Both the position numbers and the translations under genes were made by a program. Below are positions 41,406-50,577 of a DNA stretch of 64,000 nucleotides, piece by piece. Origin of the DNA: Bacteroides faecium (lineage in GTDB: Bacteria; Bacteroidota; Bacteroidia; Bacteroidales; Bacteroidaceae); the NCBI RefSeq assembly GCF_012113595.1, contig NZ_CP050831.1, positions 2,728,001 through 2,792,000 on the forward strand, read 5' to 3'. Position 1 is the first letter of the stretch, and each line of letters opens with the position of its first letter. The notes under the pieces are model-generated. The model did no database searches, was not told the DNA's origin, and worked only from the letters and a program-made list of their open reading frames with translations.

Positions 41406-43259
41406 TTATTCTTCCGCCTTTATAGATTCATCAATTACCTTGATTTTCTGCAATACCAATTCCAAATCAGCTTTCAATTTATCCACCTTACGGTTTAATT
41501 CAGTCAGCAGGCTGCTGCCTTTCTTGGAAGTGGAAGTAAGGAAGCCCAGATTATTTTCATATGTCTGAAGTTCATTCTTCATATTCTCATAGGCACGCAT
41601 TAGCTTCTCACGTTCTCTGTACAGAGATTGGGAACCGCCGCCTTGTATGTTGCTGATATTCGAACGGAAATTGCTCAACTTCTTGTTGGAAGCGTTGATG
41701 TTGAAGCGGTCAAACAGTTGGTCGATGACCGTGTGATACTGTTTGTACAGTCTGTCTTTTTCCTTGAAAGGTACATGACCGATAGAATTCCACTCTTTCA
41801 TTAAATCACGAACGAGTGTGTTGGCTTCTTCCGTATCCATGTTTTCGTCGATGGCAGATAGCTTTTCAATCAATGCCTTCTTTTTCTCCATATTCTCTAT
41901 TTCAACGGAACGTTGGGAAGAAGTGGCCTTGTTCTTCTGTTCAAAGAAATAGTCGCATGCAGAGATGAAACGTTTCCAAACAGCGTCCGAATGTTTCTTG
42001 GATACCGGACCAATCGTTTTCCATTCTCTTTGGAGCTTGGTCAACGCGTCCGCAGTCGCTTTCCAATCGGTGCTGTCTTTCAGGGCTTCCGCTTGTTCGC
42101 AGAGCGCTTTCTTTTTTTCCAGGTTTTCGTTCATTCCCTCTTTCAGGCTCTTGAAGAATTCTCCTTTTTTCTTGAAGAAATCATCGCAGGCATGGCGGAA
42201 ACGTTCGAAAATCTTCACATTCATCTTTTGAGGAGCAAAACCGATGGTCTTCCATTTGTTCTGTAAAGCAATCACTTCCTGTGTCTTGTTTTCCCAGGCA
42301 GAGAATGTTTTCAGTTCGGCATACTCTATCGCTTCTACGATTTCGCAGATAACGGTCTTTTGGTCTAAGTTATGCTGCTCCACTTCCTTCAGGGACTCGA
42401 AGTGCTGTTGGTGACGGCGGTTGACAGCCGTAGACGCAGCCTTGAATCGGTTCCATATTTCATCGCGCAGTTCTTTCGTTACCGGGCCTGTATCACGGAA
42501 TTCCTGATGTAGCTTCTGAAGCTGGTGGAAAGCGGAGACTACATCTTCCTCGTCAGCCAGCTTTTCGGCAGCTTCGCAGAGATGTGTCTTTATTTCCAGA
42601 TTCTTCTTGAAGTCATATTCGCGGAATTCGTTATTCAGTTTCAACAAATCGTAGAACTTCTCTACGTATAATTGGTAATTCTTCCAAAGTTCATTCACTT
42701 TGCCTTGCGGAACCAACTTCGTCTCATTCCATTGCTGTTGCAGCTTCTTGAATTCCGTATAGGACTTGTTGGCATCGTCTCCGGATTCCACCAACTCCTT
42801 CAGTTCTTCGATAATGGAAAGTTTAACTTGCAGATTCTCTTCCTTCTGTCGTTCCTGCTCGGCAACCAGTTTGCTTCGCCTGTCTTTGATGACTCCCATC
42901 AGACGCTTGAAATCTTCTTCTGTCGGATCTTCTTGCGGAACAAAGTCCTCAACCGCGCCACCGTTGTCTGTAAACTCCTTTTTGGCAGCTTCCAGCTCGG
43001 CATTATGTAACTTGTAGAATGATTGTTTCAGATTGTCAATTTCCTGCTTGTTCGCATTCTCAGCATCTTGCGCAAGCTCTTTCAACAGGTTTAGTACATC
43101 TTCCTTCGTGGCAGGTTTAGGAGCTGCTTCAGGTTGAACTTCGGCAGTAACTTTTTCAGTCGGAGTCTCTGTAATAGGTTCAGAAACCTCGGCTGTTTTC
43201 TTTTCTTCTTCTAATTCCCCTTGGTTCAAGGGTTGATTAGTGTCATGAGCGTCCATCAT
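41406..43259 (-). CDS. DUF349 repeat protein
   Basis: 617 aa, highly charged and almost wholly helical. After an acidic, Glu/Pro/Thr-rich N-terminus (about 1-60) come repeated DUF349 units of about 70-75 residues, seen as recurring LQxxWKxIG or LxxEWxTIGPV blocks (KKLQQQWNET, LQNKWKTIGFAP, LQREWKTIGPVSKKHSDAVWKRF, MKEWNSIGHVPFKEKDRLYKQYH). The C-terminus is a coiled coil (about 550-615). Function not established; no signal peptide, so cytoplasmic. Bounded by its own terminator; upstream is mgtE after 85 bp. Confidence 0.88.
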   Translation of the reverse strand: MMDAHDTNQPLNQGELEEEKKTAEVSEPITETPTEKVTAEVQPEAAPKPATKEDVLNLLKELAQDAENANKQEIDNLKQSFYKLHNAELEAAKKEFTDNGGAVEDFVPQEDPTEEDFKRLMGVIKDRRSKLVAEQERQKEENLQVKLSIIEELKELVESGDDANKSYTEFKKLQQQWNETKLVPQGKVNELWKNYQLYVEKFYDLLKLNNEFREYDFKKNLEIKTHLCEAAEKLADEEDVVSAFHQLQKLHQEFRDTGPVTKELRDEIWNRFKAASTAVNRRHQQHFESLKEVEQHNLDQKTVICEIVEAIEYAELKTFSAWENKTQEVIALQNKWKTIGFAPQKMNVKIFERFRHACDDFFKKKGEFFKSLKEGMNENLEKKKALCEQAEALKDSTDWKATADALTKLQREWKTIGPVSKKHSDAVWKRFISACDYFFEQKNKATSSQRSVEIENMEKKKALIEKLSAIDENMDTEEANTLVRDLMKEWNSIGHVPFKEKDRLYKQYHTVIDQLFDRFNINASNKKLSNFRSNISNIQGGGSQSLYREREKLMRAYENMKNELQTYENNLGFLTSTSKKGSSLLTELNRKVDKLKADLELVLQKIKVIDESIKAEE

Positions 43260-43344
43260 TGTATATTAGTTTTGGGTCACAAATTAATGAAATAAAACGA
43301 TTACTTCATACTGTTTTGCTTATTTTTTTTTGTTTATCTTGTTT

Positions 43345-44685
43345 TTATGACAATAAAACCGTAATTCCCATGTACAACATCATGCCGATGATGTCATTTG
43401 TAATGGCTATAAAGGGGCCTGTCGCGATGGCAGGGTCGATTTTTAATTTCTCAAGCGTCATCGGTACCAGTGTCCCGAAAATAGAAGCAAACATCACCAC
43501 GGCAAACAAGCTGATAGATACGGAGTAAGTGACCGTAGCCGTCGCGCCGAACCGGATAAAGTTGTAAGTATATACCAACAGCGAAATGATAGTGGCATTG
43601 ATTAAAGCCACCACTGCTTCCTTCGTGATTTGTTTGAATGTGTCTTTAGCGTCCAGCGAACTGTTAGCCAATCCCTGAACGATAATGGCCGAAGATTGTG
43701 TACCGACATTTCCACCCGTACCACCGATGAGCGGTATATACAATGCCATCTCGGGATGAGCCGCGAAAGTAGAGTCGAAATTACCTAATATCATGGAGTT
43801 CCCGATTCCGCCAATCATACCGATGAGCAGCCACGGAAGACGTGCGGTGGTCTGTTTGAGCACGTTATCATCGGTTTCTACGTCCTGCGAAAGACCGGAA
43901 GCCAACTGGTAATCACGTTCCGACTGTTCACGGACTTCGTCCATGACGTCGTCGACGGTGATTTGCCCGACAAGCCTGCCGATACTGTCGACAACGGGGA
44001 TAGCTACCAAGTCATACTTTTCGATAGCCTGCACCACTTCGTCAATAGGCGTATCCACATGTACTGAAGTCGGGTCCTTCTGCATCACATGTTTCACTTT
44101 CGATACAGACGGAGAAGTAATCATCTTCTTCAATGGAAAAATACCACGCAGGCGTTCGTCATCGTCGATAACATATACATAATAGATTTCGTCCAAATCT
44201 TCCGCTTGCTGACGCATCTCTTTCAGACATTCGGGCATACTCCAGTTCTCATTGACAAGTACCATCTCTGTACCCATCAAACCACCGGCGGTATTCTCGT
44301 CATACTTCAGCAAGTCGACAATATCTCCAGCCTGTTCGATGTCCTCAATGTGCGAAAGAACCTCTTCCTGTTTGTCCTCGTCAAGTTCACGCATCAAGTC
44401 TACGGCATCGTCCGTATCCATGTAGTCGACGAAACGCTTGGCGATAGTCTCCGAAGGAAGCATCTCGAGAAGCTCCCTACGGGCATCCTCGTCCATTTCG
44501 ACCAATACGTCGGCAGCTACTTCGTTATCGAGCAGTCGATAGACTGCCTTGGCTTCTTCCGGATTCAGGTCATTGCATAGTTCAGCGATGTCGGCCGGAT
44601 GAAGGTCGATGAGAAGTGCTTTTACCTTATCTCCCTCTTTCTGTTCGATAAGATGCTTTACGTTGTCAATGTATTCCTCGTTCAT
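43345..44685 (-). CDS. mgtE: MgtE-type magnesium transporter
   Basis: 446 aa. An N-terminal MgtE_N superhelical domain (about 10-125; LHPADIAELCNDLNPEEAKAVYRLL), a CBS pair (about 130-255) and five membrane helices (about 275-446) with the conserved pore segment GGTGGNVGTQSSAIIVQGLA. It takes up Mg2+ or Co2+, gated by Mg2+ binding to the cytoplasmic domains. It follows ksgA by 9 bp in one operon. Confidence 0.95.
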   Translation of the reverse strand: MNEEYIDNVKHLIEQKEGDKVKALLIDLHPADIAELCNDLNPEEAKAVYRLLDNEVAADVLVEMDEDARRELLEMLPSETIAKRFVDYMDTDDAVDLMRELDEDKQEEVLSHIEDIEQAGDIVDLLKYDENTAGGLMGTEMVLVNENWSMPECLKEMRQQAEDLDEIYYVYVIDDDERLRGIFPLKKMITSPSVSKVKHVMQKDPTSVHVDTPIDEVVQAIEKYDLVAIPVVDSIGRLVGQITVDDVMDEVREQSERDYQLASGLSQDVETDDNVLKQTTARLPWLLIGMIGGIGNSMILGNFDSTFAAHPEMALYIPLIGGTGGNVGTQSSAIIVQGLANSSLDAKDTFKQITKEAVVALINATIISLLVYTYNFIRFGATATVTYSVSISLFAVVMFASIFGTLVPMTLEKLKIDPAIATGPFIAITNDIIGMMLYMGITVLLS

Positions 44686-44694
44686 TGTTGTCTG

Positions 44695-45483
44695 TTACAA
44701 AAGTGTTAATGCTTGTTCCACTTTGTTGGTCAGGTCGATAAATTCTTCTACCGATAATTGTTCCGGGCGTTTATTGAATAAGATGTCCTCTGTCAGTGGA
44801 CAGTCTTTTCCTAAAATCGGCTTGATGGAGTTGCGCAATGTCTTGCGGCGTTGGTTGAAAGTCGTTTTCACCACTTGCTTGAACAGTTTCGGGTCGCATC
44901 CCAACTCTTTCGTCTCGTTGCGTGTCATTCGGATAACGGCGCTTTTTACTTTTGGGGGCGGATTGAATACATGCTCGCTCACTGTGAACAGATATTCCAC
45001 TTTGTACCATGCCTGTATCAGTACGCTAAGGATGCCGTATGTCTTGCTGCCCGGTCCGGCAGCGATACGTTCCGCCACTTCTTTCTGAATCATTCCTGTG
45101 CAACAAGGTATGATATCCTTATTATCCAGCATCTTGAAAAAAATCTGGCTGGAGATATTATACGGGTAATTGCCGGTCAGTACGAAAGGCTTGCCGTCGA
45201 ACAATCGGTTGAGATTCATCTTCAGAAAATCATCTTCGATGATATGGTCTTCCAGTGACGGATAGGCTTCGCGGAGATAGGCAACCGATTCATAGTCAAC
45301 TTCTACGACTTTCACCAACCGGTCTTTTTTCACCAGAAACTGAGTCAGTACTCCCATGCCCGGTCCTACTTCGAGAACAGGCAATTCGGGGAAAGTGTCG
45401 ACTGTATCGGCAATATCCTGCGCAACTTTCAAATCTTTCAGAAAGTGCTGTCCGAGAAACTTTTTAGGCTTTACTAATTTCAT
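44695..45483 (-). CDS. ksgA: 16S rRNA dimethyladenosine transferase
   Basis: 262 aa. Starts MKLVKPKKFLGQHFLKD; SAM-binding motif I EVGPGMGVLTQFL (about 39-51) and catalytic motif IV NYPYNIS (about 104-110). It dimethylates the two adjacent adenines in helix 45 of 16S rRNA (A1518/A1519 in E. coli numbering) during 30S maturation. First gene of ksgA-mgtE; promoter box TACCTTTG on the minus strand at 45515-45522. Confidence 0.97.
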   Translation of the reverse strand: MKLVKPKKFLGQHFLKDLKVAQDIADTVDTFPELPVLEVGPGMGVLTQFLVKKDRLVKVVEVDYESVAYLREAYPSLEDHIIEDDFLKMNLNRLFDGKPFVLTGNYPYNISSQIFFKMLDNKDIIPCCTGMIQKEVAERIAAGPGSKTYGILSVLIQAWYKVEYLFTVSEHVFNPPPKVKSAVIRMTRNETKELGCDPKLFKQVVKTTFNQRRKTLRNSIKPILGKDCPLTEDILFNKRPEQLSVEEFIDLTNKVEQALTLL

Positions 45484-45499
45484 TTACCAACTAAATAAT

Positions 45500-45522
45500 T
45501 ACTTTTGCAGCCGACAAAGGTA
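45500..45522. promoter_or_regulatory. Overlapping divergent -7 boxes, ksgA and UPF0104 gene
   Basis: Plus strand 45500-45507 TACTTTTG and minus strand 45515-45522 TACCTTTG, both matching TAnnTTTG and only 7 bp apart. Confidence 0.6.
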
Positions 45523-45597
45523 ATTCTTTTAAATGAAGAACGTGCCACTATTTAAAAAATAAATGATGTGCCAGCGCAGCTAATCGAATAATAAAGA

Positions 45598-46584
45598 ATG
45601 GAGAAACTATTAAAAAAGACGCTGAAGCTTATATTGCCGGTTGTTTTGGGCGGCTTTATTTTGTTTTGGGTATATCGTGGCTTTGATTTTACAAAGGCGG
45701 GCGATGTATTGCTGCATGGCACAAACTGGTGGTGGATGCTTTTTTCGCTGTTGTTCGGAGTCTTTGCCCAGGTGTTTCGTGGTTGGCGGTGGCGGCAGAC
45801 ACTGGAGCCGCTGGATGCTTTTCCGCGGAGAAGTGATTGTGTGAATGCCATCTTTGTCTCCTATGCTGCCAGTCTGGTCATCCCCAGGATTGGTGAAGTG
45901 AGCCGTTGCGGTATATTAGCCAAATACGATAATGTATCATTCGCCAAATCACTGGGTACGGTAGTTACCGAACGGCTGGTCGATACACTGACAATCCTTC
46001 TGATAACAGGAATTACCGTATTGCTGCAAATGCCGGTATTTGTCACTTTCCTTCAACAGACGGGTACAAAGATTCCTTCTCTGCTTCATCTCCTGACATC
46101 TGTTTGGTTCTATATTGTCCTGTTCTGCTTCATCGGAGTAGTGATACTTCTTTATTATTTGAGGAAGACACTGTTTTTTTATGAAAGAGTGAAAGGTTTT
46201 GTACTCAATATTTGGGAAGGCGTCATGTCATTGAAAAGTGTGCGCAATATTCCCCTCTTCATATTCTATACATTAGCTATCTGGGCGTGTTACTTTTTCC
46301 ATTTCTATTTTACGTTCTACTGTTTTGCTTTCACTGCTCACTTGGGTGTGATGGCAGCATTAGTCATGTTTGTAAGCGGTACATTTGCGGTAATTGTACC
46401 TACGCCCAATGGAGCAGGTCCGTGGCACTTCGCCGTCATTTCCATGATGATGTTTTATGGAGTAAATGAGATGGATGCCGGAATATTTGCCCTTATTGTG
46501 CACGGCATTCAAACCTTCCTGGTCGTTTTGCTGGGCATCTATGGTTTGGCAGCGCTGCCGTTTGCCAATAGACATCGGGAGTGA
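45598..46584 (+). CDS. UPF0104 / flippase-like integral membrane protein
   Basis: 328 aa with seven to eight predicted membrane helices and no soluble domain. It matches the UPF0104 family (YbhN; lysylphosphatidylglycerol synthase TM region) by GWRWRQTLEPL near residue 63, SYAASLVIPRIGEVSRCGILAKY (about 84-106) and GTVVTERLVDTL. The family is thought to move lipids or lipid-linked groups across the inner membrane; the substrate is not known. The start at 45598 follows directly on the divergent promoter region shared with ksgA. Confidence 0.88.
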   Translation: MEKLLKKTLKLILPVVLGGFILFWVYRGFDFTKAGDVLLHGTNWWWMLFSLLFGVFAQVFRGWRWRQTLEPLDAFPRRSDCVNAIFVSYAASLVIPRIGEVSRCGILAKYDNVSFAKSLGTVVTERLVDTLTILLITGITVLLQMPVFVTFLQQTGTKIPSLLHLLTSVWFYIVLFCFIGVVILLYYLRKTLFFYERVKGFVLNIWEGVMSLKSVRNIPLFIFYTLAIWACYFFHFYFTFYCFAFTAHLGVMAALVMFVSGTFAVIVPTPNGAGPWHFAVISMMMFYGVNEMDAGIFALIVHGIQTFLVVLLGIYGLAALPFANRHRE

Positions 46585-46659
46585 TGTTTGAGCTAAAAGA
46601 GTGTATTCTTTTCTATATAATTAGTACGATATTACAAAGAAAAACAGACAAACTTGCTT

Positions 46660-46667
46660 ATTTTTGT
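46660..46667 (+). promoter_or_regulatory. Candidate -7 box of the DUF1349 gene
   Basis: TATTTTTG matches TAnnTTTG, 23 bp before the ATG at 46691. Confidence 0.55.
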
Positions 46668-46690
46668 CCGAAACTAAATACGATATATTT

Positions 46691-47380
46691 ATGAAAAGAA
46701 TCAGCTACCTTGTCTTACTCTTCCTTTGGATTCTCCCTGCGTCGGCACAGAATCAGTCCGAATCCGCTTTTTTCGACATTCTTGATAAACGTGTTTCCAC
46801 TATTCCCCACAATCTGGTTCTTCACAATCGCCCTGTCGATTATAAAATAGAAAAAGACCGGATTAGTATAACTGCGGCGGGGAAGACAAACCTATTCAAC
46901 AGTCCTTCCGGGAAATCGAAAGTTACGAACGCTCCGCTTATCCTGTTTGAACCGGAAGCGGACTTTACAATGAGCGCACGGGTTACAGGTAAATTAAAGT
47001 CTGTTTATGATGTAGCCGCTCTTGTGATTTATCAGGATGATGACGTTTGGGCGAAGTTTTGCTATGAGAACTCGGTCAATCTCCAGCCGACAATCGTCTC
47101 GGTCGTTACCCGTACTTTTTCCGATGATTGTAATTCCATGCCGACAGGCGGTTACGCATACATGGCGGTAGTGAAGCGTGGCTCGGAATACTCATTCTTC
47201 TATTCCTCTGATAATAAAAACTGGTTGATGGTGAGGAATTTCAACCTGGAAACGAAAGGAAAAGTCAAAGTCGGTTTTGCGGCACACGGCTCTCGTGGAG
47301 ACGGCTTTACAGGAATATTCAGCGAGATAAAATATCAGCCGAAAGCCTTGGACGATATGCGAATGTTGTCTTTGGAATGA
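46691..47380 (+). CDS. DUF1349 secreted protein (concanavalin-like fold)
   Basis: 229 aa from the ATG at 46691 (MKRISYLVLLFLWIL); nine codons further upstream would overlap the promoter box. Signal peptide ends near PASAQ (about residue 19), so periplasmic or secreted. The DUF1349 fold covers about 40-220 (NLFNSPSGKSKVTNAPLILFEPEADFTMSARV, DDDVWAKFCYENS, GFAAHGSRGDGFTGIFSEI). Members bind or act on carbohydrate-like ligands, but no catalytic residues are recognised here. Confidence 0.85.
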   Translation: MKRISYLVLLFLWILPASAQNQSESAFFDILDKRVSTIPHNLVLHNRPVDYKIEKDRISITAAGKTNLFNSPSGKSKVTNAPLILFEPEADFTMSARVTGKLKSVYDVAALVIYQDDDVWAKFCYENSVNLQPTIVSVVTRTFSDDCNSMPTGGYAYMAVVKRGSEYSFFYSSDNKNWLMVRNFNLETKGKVKVGFAAHGSRGDGFTGIFSEIKYQPKALDDMRMLSLE

Positions 47381-47473
47381 ATGTTTTTGCGAACGTTCTT
47401 TGCCATCTGAAAACTTTTCCATAACTTGCCACTGTTTAATTATTAGATTTAAAACAGTTTTAAAATATTTGTT

Positions 47474-48931
47474 ATGAGCACAATTCTTTCTTTAGCTCCA
47501 CAGAACGTGTGGAAGCATTTTTATTCGTTGACTCAGATTCCTCGTCCGTCAGGGCATATGGAAAAAGTGACTGACTTCCTGATTAATTTCGGAAAAGGCT
47601 TGGGATTGGAATCTTTTGTTGACGAAGCAGGCAACGTGATTATCCGCAAACCCGCAACTCCGGGCATGGAAAACCGGAAAGGTGTTATTCTTCAGGCGCA
47701 TATGGATATGGTTCCTCAGAAGAACAACGATACAGTGCACGATTTTGAAAAAGACCCCATTGAAACGTATATAGATGGTGACTGGGTGAAAGCGAAAGGT
47801 ACTACCCTGGGCGCTGACAACGGACTTGGCGTAGCCGCCATCATGGCCGTACTGGAAGCCAAAGACCTGAAACACGGACCATTGGAAGCCCTCATTACCA
47901 AAGACGAAGAAACCGGAATGTTTGGTGCATTCGGATTGAAACCGGGTACGGTGAATGGGGAAATTCTTCTGAATCTCGACTCGGAAGACGAAGGCGAATT
48001 GTATATCGGTTGTGCCGGCGGTATGGACGTCACTGCTACATTGGAATATAAGGAAGTGGCTCCCGAAGCAGGCGACATCGCTGTACAAGTTATATTGAAA
48101 GGCTTGCGTGGCGGACATTCCGGATTGGAAATCAATGAAGGCCGTGCCAATGCCAATAAATTGCTGGTTCGCTTTATCCGTGAAGCTGTTGCCAGTTATG
48201 AAGCTCGTCTGGCTAGCTGGGAAGGTGGCAATATGCGAAATGCCATTCCACGTGAAGCACACGCCATCGTTACTATCCCTGCTGAGAACGAAGAAGAATT
48301 GCTGGGCTTGGTGAAATACTGCGAAGACCTGTTCAATGAAGAATATTCGGCTATCGAAACTCCAATCAGTTTCACGGCGGAGCGTGTGGAACTTCCGGCA
48401 GGTCAAGTGCCCGAAGAGATTCAGGATAACTTGATTGATGCCATCTTTGCTTGTCAGAATGGCGTGACGCGTATGATTCCTACTGTACCTGATACAGTGG
48501 AAACTTCTTCCAATCTTGCTATAATAACGATTGGTGAAGGCAAGGCGGCTATTAAGATTTTGGCTCGTAGCTCCAGTGATAGCATGAAGGAGTATCTGAC
48601 TACCAGCCTTGAGTCTTGCTTCTCTATGGCAGGAATGAAGGTAGAGATGACAGGCGGCTATTCCGGTTGGCAGCCCGATGTTAATTCACCGATTCTGCAT
48701 GCGATGAAAGCATCTTATAAACAGCAGTTTGGAGTAGAACCCGCAGTGAAAGTTATCCATGCGGGTTTGGAATGCGGTATTATTGGTGCTATCATTCCGG
48801 GATTGGATATGATTTCTTTCGGTCCTACATTGCGCTCGCCGCACTCACCGGACGAAAGAGCATTGATTCCTACCGTACAGAAGTTCTATGACTTCCTCGT
48901 AGCTACTTTGGAACAGACTCCAATGAAATAA
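47474..48931 (+). CDS. pepD: Aminoacyl-histidine dipeptidase (PepD, M20C)
   Basis: 485 aa. Metal-site motifs of the M20 family: QAHMDMVPQ (about 75-83), LGADNGLGVA (about 115-124), KDEETGMFGA (about 142-151), a lid dimerisation domain (about 205-380) and GLECGIIGA plus GPTLRSPHSPDE near the end. It hydrolyses dipeptides such as Xaa-His in the cytoplasm with two metal ions. Monocistronic; strong terminator at 49008-49043. Confidence 0.96.
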   Translation: MSTILSLAPQNVWKHFYSLTQIPRPSGHMEKVTDFLINFGKGLGLESFVDEAGNVIIRKPATPGMENRKGVILQAHMDMVPQKNNDTVHDFEKDPIETYIDGDWVKAKGTTLGADNGLGVAAIMAVLEAKDLKHGPLEALITKDEETGMFGAFGLKPGTVNGEILLNLDSEDEGELYIGCAGGMDVTATLEYKEVAPEAGDIAVQVILKGLRGGHSGLEINEGRANANKLLVRFIREAVASYEARLASWEGGNMRNAIPREAHAIVTIPAENEEELLGLVKYCEDLFNEEYSAIETPISFTAERVELPAGQVPEEIQDNLIDAIFACQNGVTRMIPTVPDTVETSSNLAIITIGEGKAAIKILARSSSDSMKEYLTTSLESCFSMAGMKVEMTGGYSGWQPDVNSPILHAMKASYKQQFGVEPAVKVIHAGLECGIIGAIIPGLDMISFGPTLRSPHSPDERALIPTVQKFYDFLVATLEQTPMK

Positions 48932-49007
48932 AAAAAACGTATTATATGACGTATTCTTTCCTATTATATAGCTTATTTATTTCTATTATATAATAGGTAT
49001 CGTATAG

Positions 49008-49043
49008 AAAAAGGCACGGATGATATTTCTTCCGTGCCTTTTT
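49008..49043 (+). terminator. pepD terminator
   Basis: Perfect 13-bp stem AAAAAGGCACGGA / TCCGTGCCTTTTT with a 10-nt loop, 77 bp past the pepD stop. The rest of the 303-bp gap before the first small ORF is A+T-rich and includes the promoter box at 49194. Confidence 0.9.
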
Positions 49044-49193
49044 GTCTTATTTGCTGCCACTTTGTTATCGGTTTACTTCCACTTGTGTTACGAAATAGTT
49101 TCTTAATAATTAAATTAATTGATGCAAATCAATTAATATGCTATAAAACATAAAATTCCGCCTTTTTTAGATACAACCTATAAACAAAGGCTG

Positions 49194-49201
49194 TATTTTT
49201 G
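49194..49201 (+). promoter_or_regulatory. Candidate -7 box of the small-ORF unit
   Basis: TATTTTTG matches TAnnTTTG, 33 bp before the first small ORF. Together with the terminator at 49495-49534 it defines a transcript of roughly 320 nt. Confidence 0.6.
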
Positions 49202-49234
49202 TGTTATAAAACATGTAAATGAAAGGATAACAAA

Positions 49235-49333
49235 ATGAAAAGGTTAAAAAGATTGTTTAGAAAGTTCGGCGAAGCCGACGTACATGTTTGGGGATATTCA
49301 ACAATTAATACTCTCCCGAACGAAGAAAAGTAG
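49235..49333 (+). CDS. Small ORF 1, 32-residue basic peptide
   Basis: ATG at 49235 with GAAAGGATAA upstream; stop TAG. The N-half is very basic (MKRLKRLFRKF) and amphipathic; the C-half has GEADVHVWGYS. It has no signal peptide and no recognised family. It shares with the next small ORF the plan basic helix - Glu-rich turn - (V/A)WGY - charged end, so the two look like paralogues. It lies inside a unit with its own promoter box and terminator, which supports expression; translation is not proven. Confidence 0.55.
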   Translation: MKRLKRLFRKFGEADVHVWGYSTINTLPNEEK

Positions 49334-49376
49334 TTTTTAGTTTTCAGGAATTAGTAATTTTAAAGGTTTAAAGATT

Positions 49377-49469
49377 ATGGCAAAGAAAATGAGTTCTTTA
49401 GTAAGAAAAATCCTCAGTGAAGTAGGTCGTAACGAAATGCTTGCATGGGGGTACAGAATTGAGAAATGA
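49377..49469 (+). CDS. Small ORF 2, 30-residue peptide related to small ORF 1
   Basis: ATG at 49377 with AAAGGTTTAAAG upstream; stop TGA. Reads MAKKMSSLVRKILSEVG, then NEMLAWGYRIEK. The LxRKxxxExG...WGY pattern parallels small ORF 1 (FRKFGEADVHVWGY). It is too short for any standard family. Its position 43 bp after small ORF 1 and 25 bp before a terminator makes a two-peptide transcript likely. Roles such as leader, signalling peptide or small regulator are all open. Confidence 0.55.
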   Translation: MAKKMSSLVRKILSEVGRNEMLAWGYRIEK

Positions 49470-49494
49470 GAAAAAGTGCATTAACTAAGTTTAT

Positions 49495-49534
49495 AGTGGG
49501 GATACGTTATTGAAAACGATATCCCCACTTTTTT
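49495..49534 (+). terminator. Terminator of the small-ORF unit
   Basis: AGTGGGGATA-CGTT pairs with AACGATATCCCCACT (49515-49529) and is followed by six T. One bulge in the stem. Confidence 0.85.
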
Positions 49535-49582
49535 GTATCTATAATATCTCTAGTAGACTAACAATTCCAATCTCAGATACGA

Positions 49583-50014
49583 TTATCCCCAAATCTTCAA
49601 ACATATTCTTCGTAGCCAACAGTTGCGGCAGTTTGTCTGTTCCAGTGACAGTTCTTTTTCTAATTTACGTATCCACTTGTACTGTTCCCGGCATTTCGTT
49701 TGTAGTGTGTCACATTGACTTTTTGTTTCTTCATACATTCCGATTTCCTTGTCTTGTTTGCCCAAAAGTGACATATATATGGAGCAAAGTTTCGATTTGT
49801 CTATGCAAAATCGCTCCAGCTTCTCAATATACATTAATGTAAGCCCGTGTTTGTTCCGGTTTTTAAAGTCCTGAACACTTCCATCGTCTATGATGTCGAC
49901 ACCGGGTCGTTCGTAGCATACGGTGATTTCTCTCATTTCTATTAGAATCCAAACGTATTCTTTTTCAAATCCGTATTTCTCGGCTGCTTCTTCTATGGTA
50001 ATCCATTGTGCCAT
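49583..50014 (-). CDS. Hypothetical HTH/coiled-coil protein
   Basis: 143 aa. The N-terminus (MAQWITIEEAAEKYGFEKEYVWILIEMREITVCYERPGVDIIDDGSVQDF, discontinuous reading) looks like an excisionase/MerR-like winged helix with the usual ITIEEAAEKYG start. Residues about 60-130 are helical with coiled-coil character (MYEETKSQCDTLQTKC, WIRKLEKEL) and five cysteines lie in the last 65 residues. No family assigned. It converges on the small-ORF unit, sharing the intervening terminator region, and may be a regulator with unknown target. Confidence 0.7.
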   Translation of the reverse strand: MAQWITIEEAAEKYGFEKEYVWILIEMREITVCYERPGVDIIDDGSVQDFKNRNKHGLTLMYIEKLERFCIDKSKLCSIYMSLLGKQDKEIGMYEETKSQCDTLQTKCREQYKWIRKLEKELSLEQTNCRNCWLRRICLKIWG

Positions 50015-50577
50015 AAATGTTTGCTTTTTTTTTATGTGTTATACAATAAGGGTGAACAATGCATCTATTTATCTATAAATGCTTTATTCATTTATATTAG
50101 TACAACGAGCATTCACACTTCTTGTTGTCCGGTGAGTGGGGACAATTTAGGGAATATTGCGGATTATGAAACCGACCGGATACAAGAAAGACGTGAATGC
50201 TGTCGCACCATTATCCATGACTGAGGCTAGCAATACCATCGCAGAAGATAATGATAACGACAGACATCCACGTCAATCGTTTATATATAACACATCTTTT
50301 ACGGATATGTTGATATACAGCCGTTCACGTGAAGTATCTGCCGTATCATCTCCCTCTGCTTAGATTTGCTATTTTCAGTCATGAGAGATAATACACTTTT
50401 ACTTCATTAAGAAATAAAAACCGCTTTCTGCCTATTCATCACGCCGATGAGCGGAAAGCGTATGACAAAGATAAATGATTTATTTGAAATATATTGGAAA
50501 TAAGGAAAGAAATGCAAGAAGTTTTGTATTAATTCATATGGGACGAAACTTTACTACATATGATTTATATTTGATAA
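50015..50577. other. Intergenic region without a recognisable gene
   Basis: 563 bp between the HTH/coiled-coil gene and repeat element 2. Two short plus-strand frames (50006-50224, 50157-50363) overlap each other, resemble nothing known and lack a good ribosome site. It holds a short palindrome GTTCACGTGAAG at 50323-50334. Nothing else is supported. Confidence 0.5.

Noticed and set aside
50323..50334. Possible parS site GTTCACGTGAAG
   Set aside because: Only the central TTCACGTGAA matches the usual 16-bp parS and the outer bases do not. A single weak match 16 kb from parAB is not enough.
50006..50363. Two overlapping short plus-strand frames
   Set aside because: No similarity to known families, no convincing start signals, overlapping each other in different frames.
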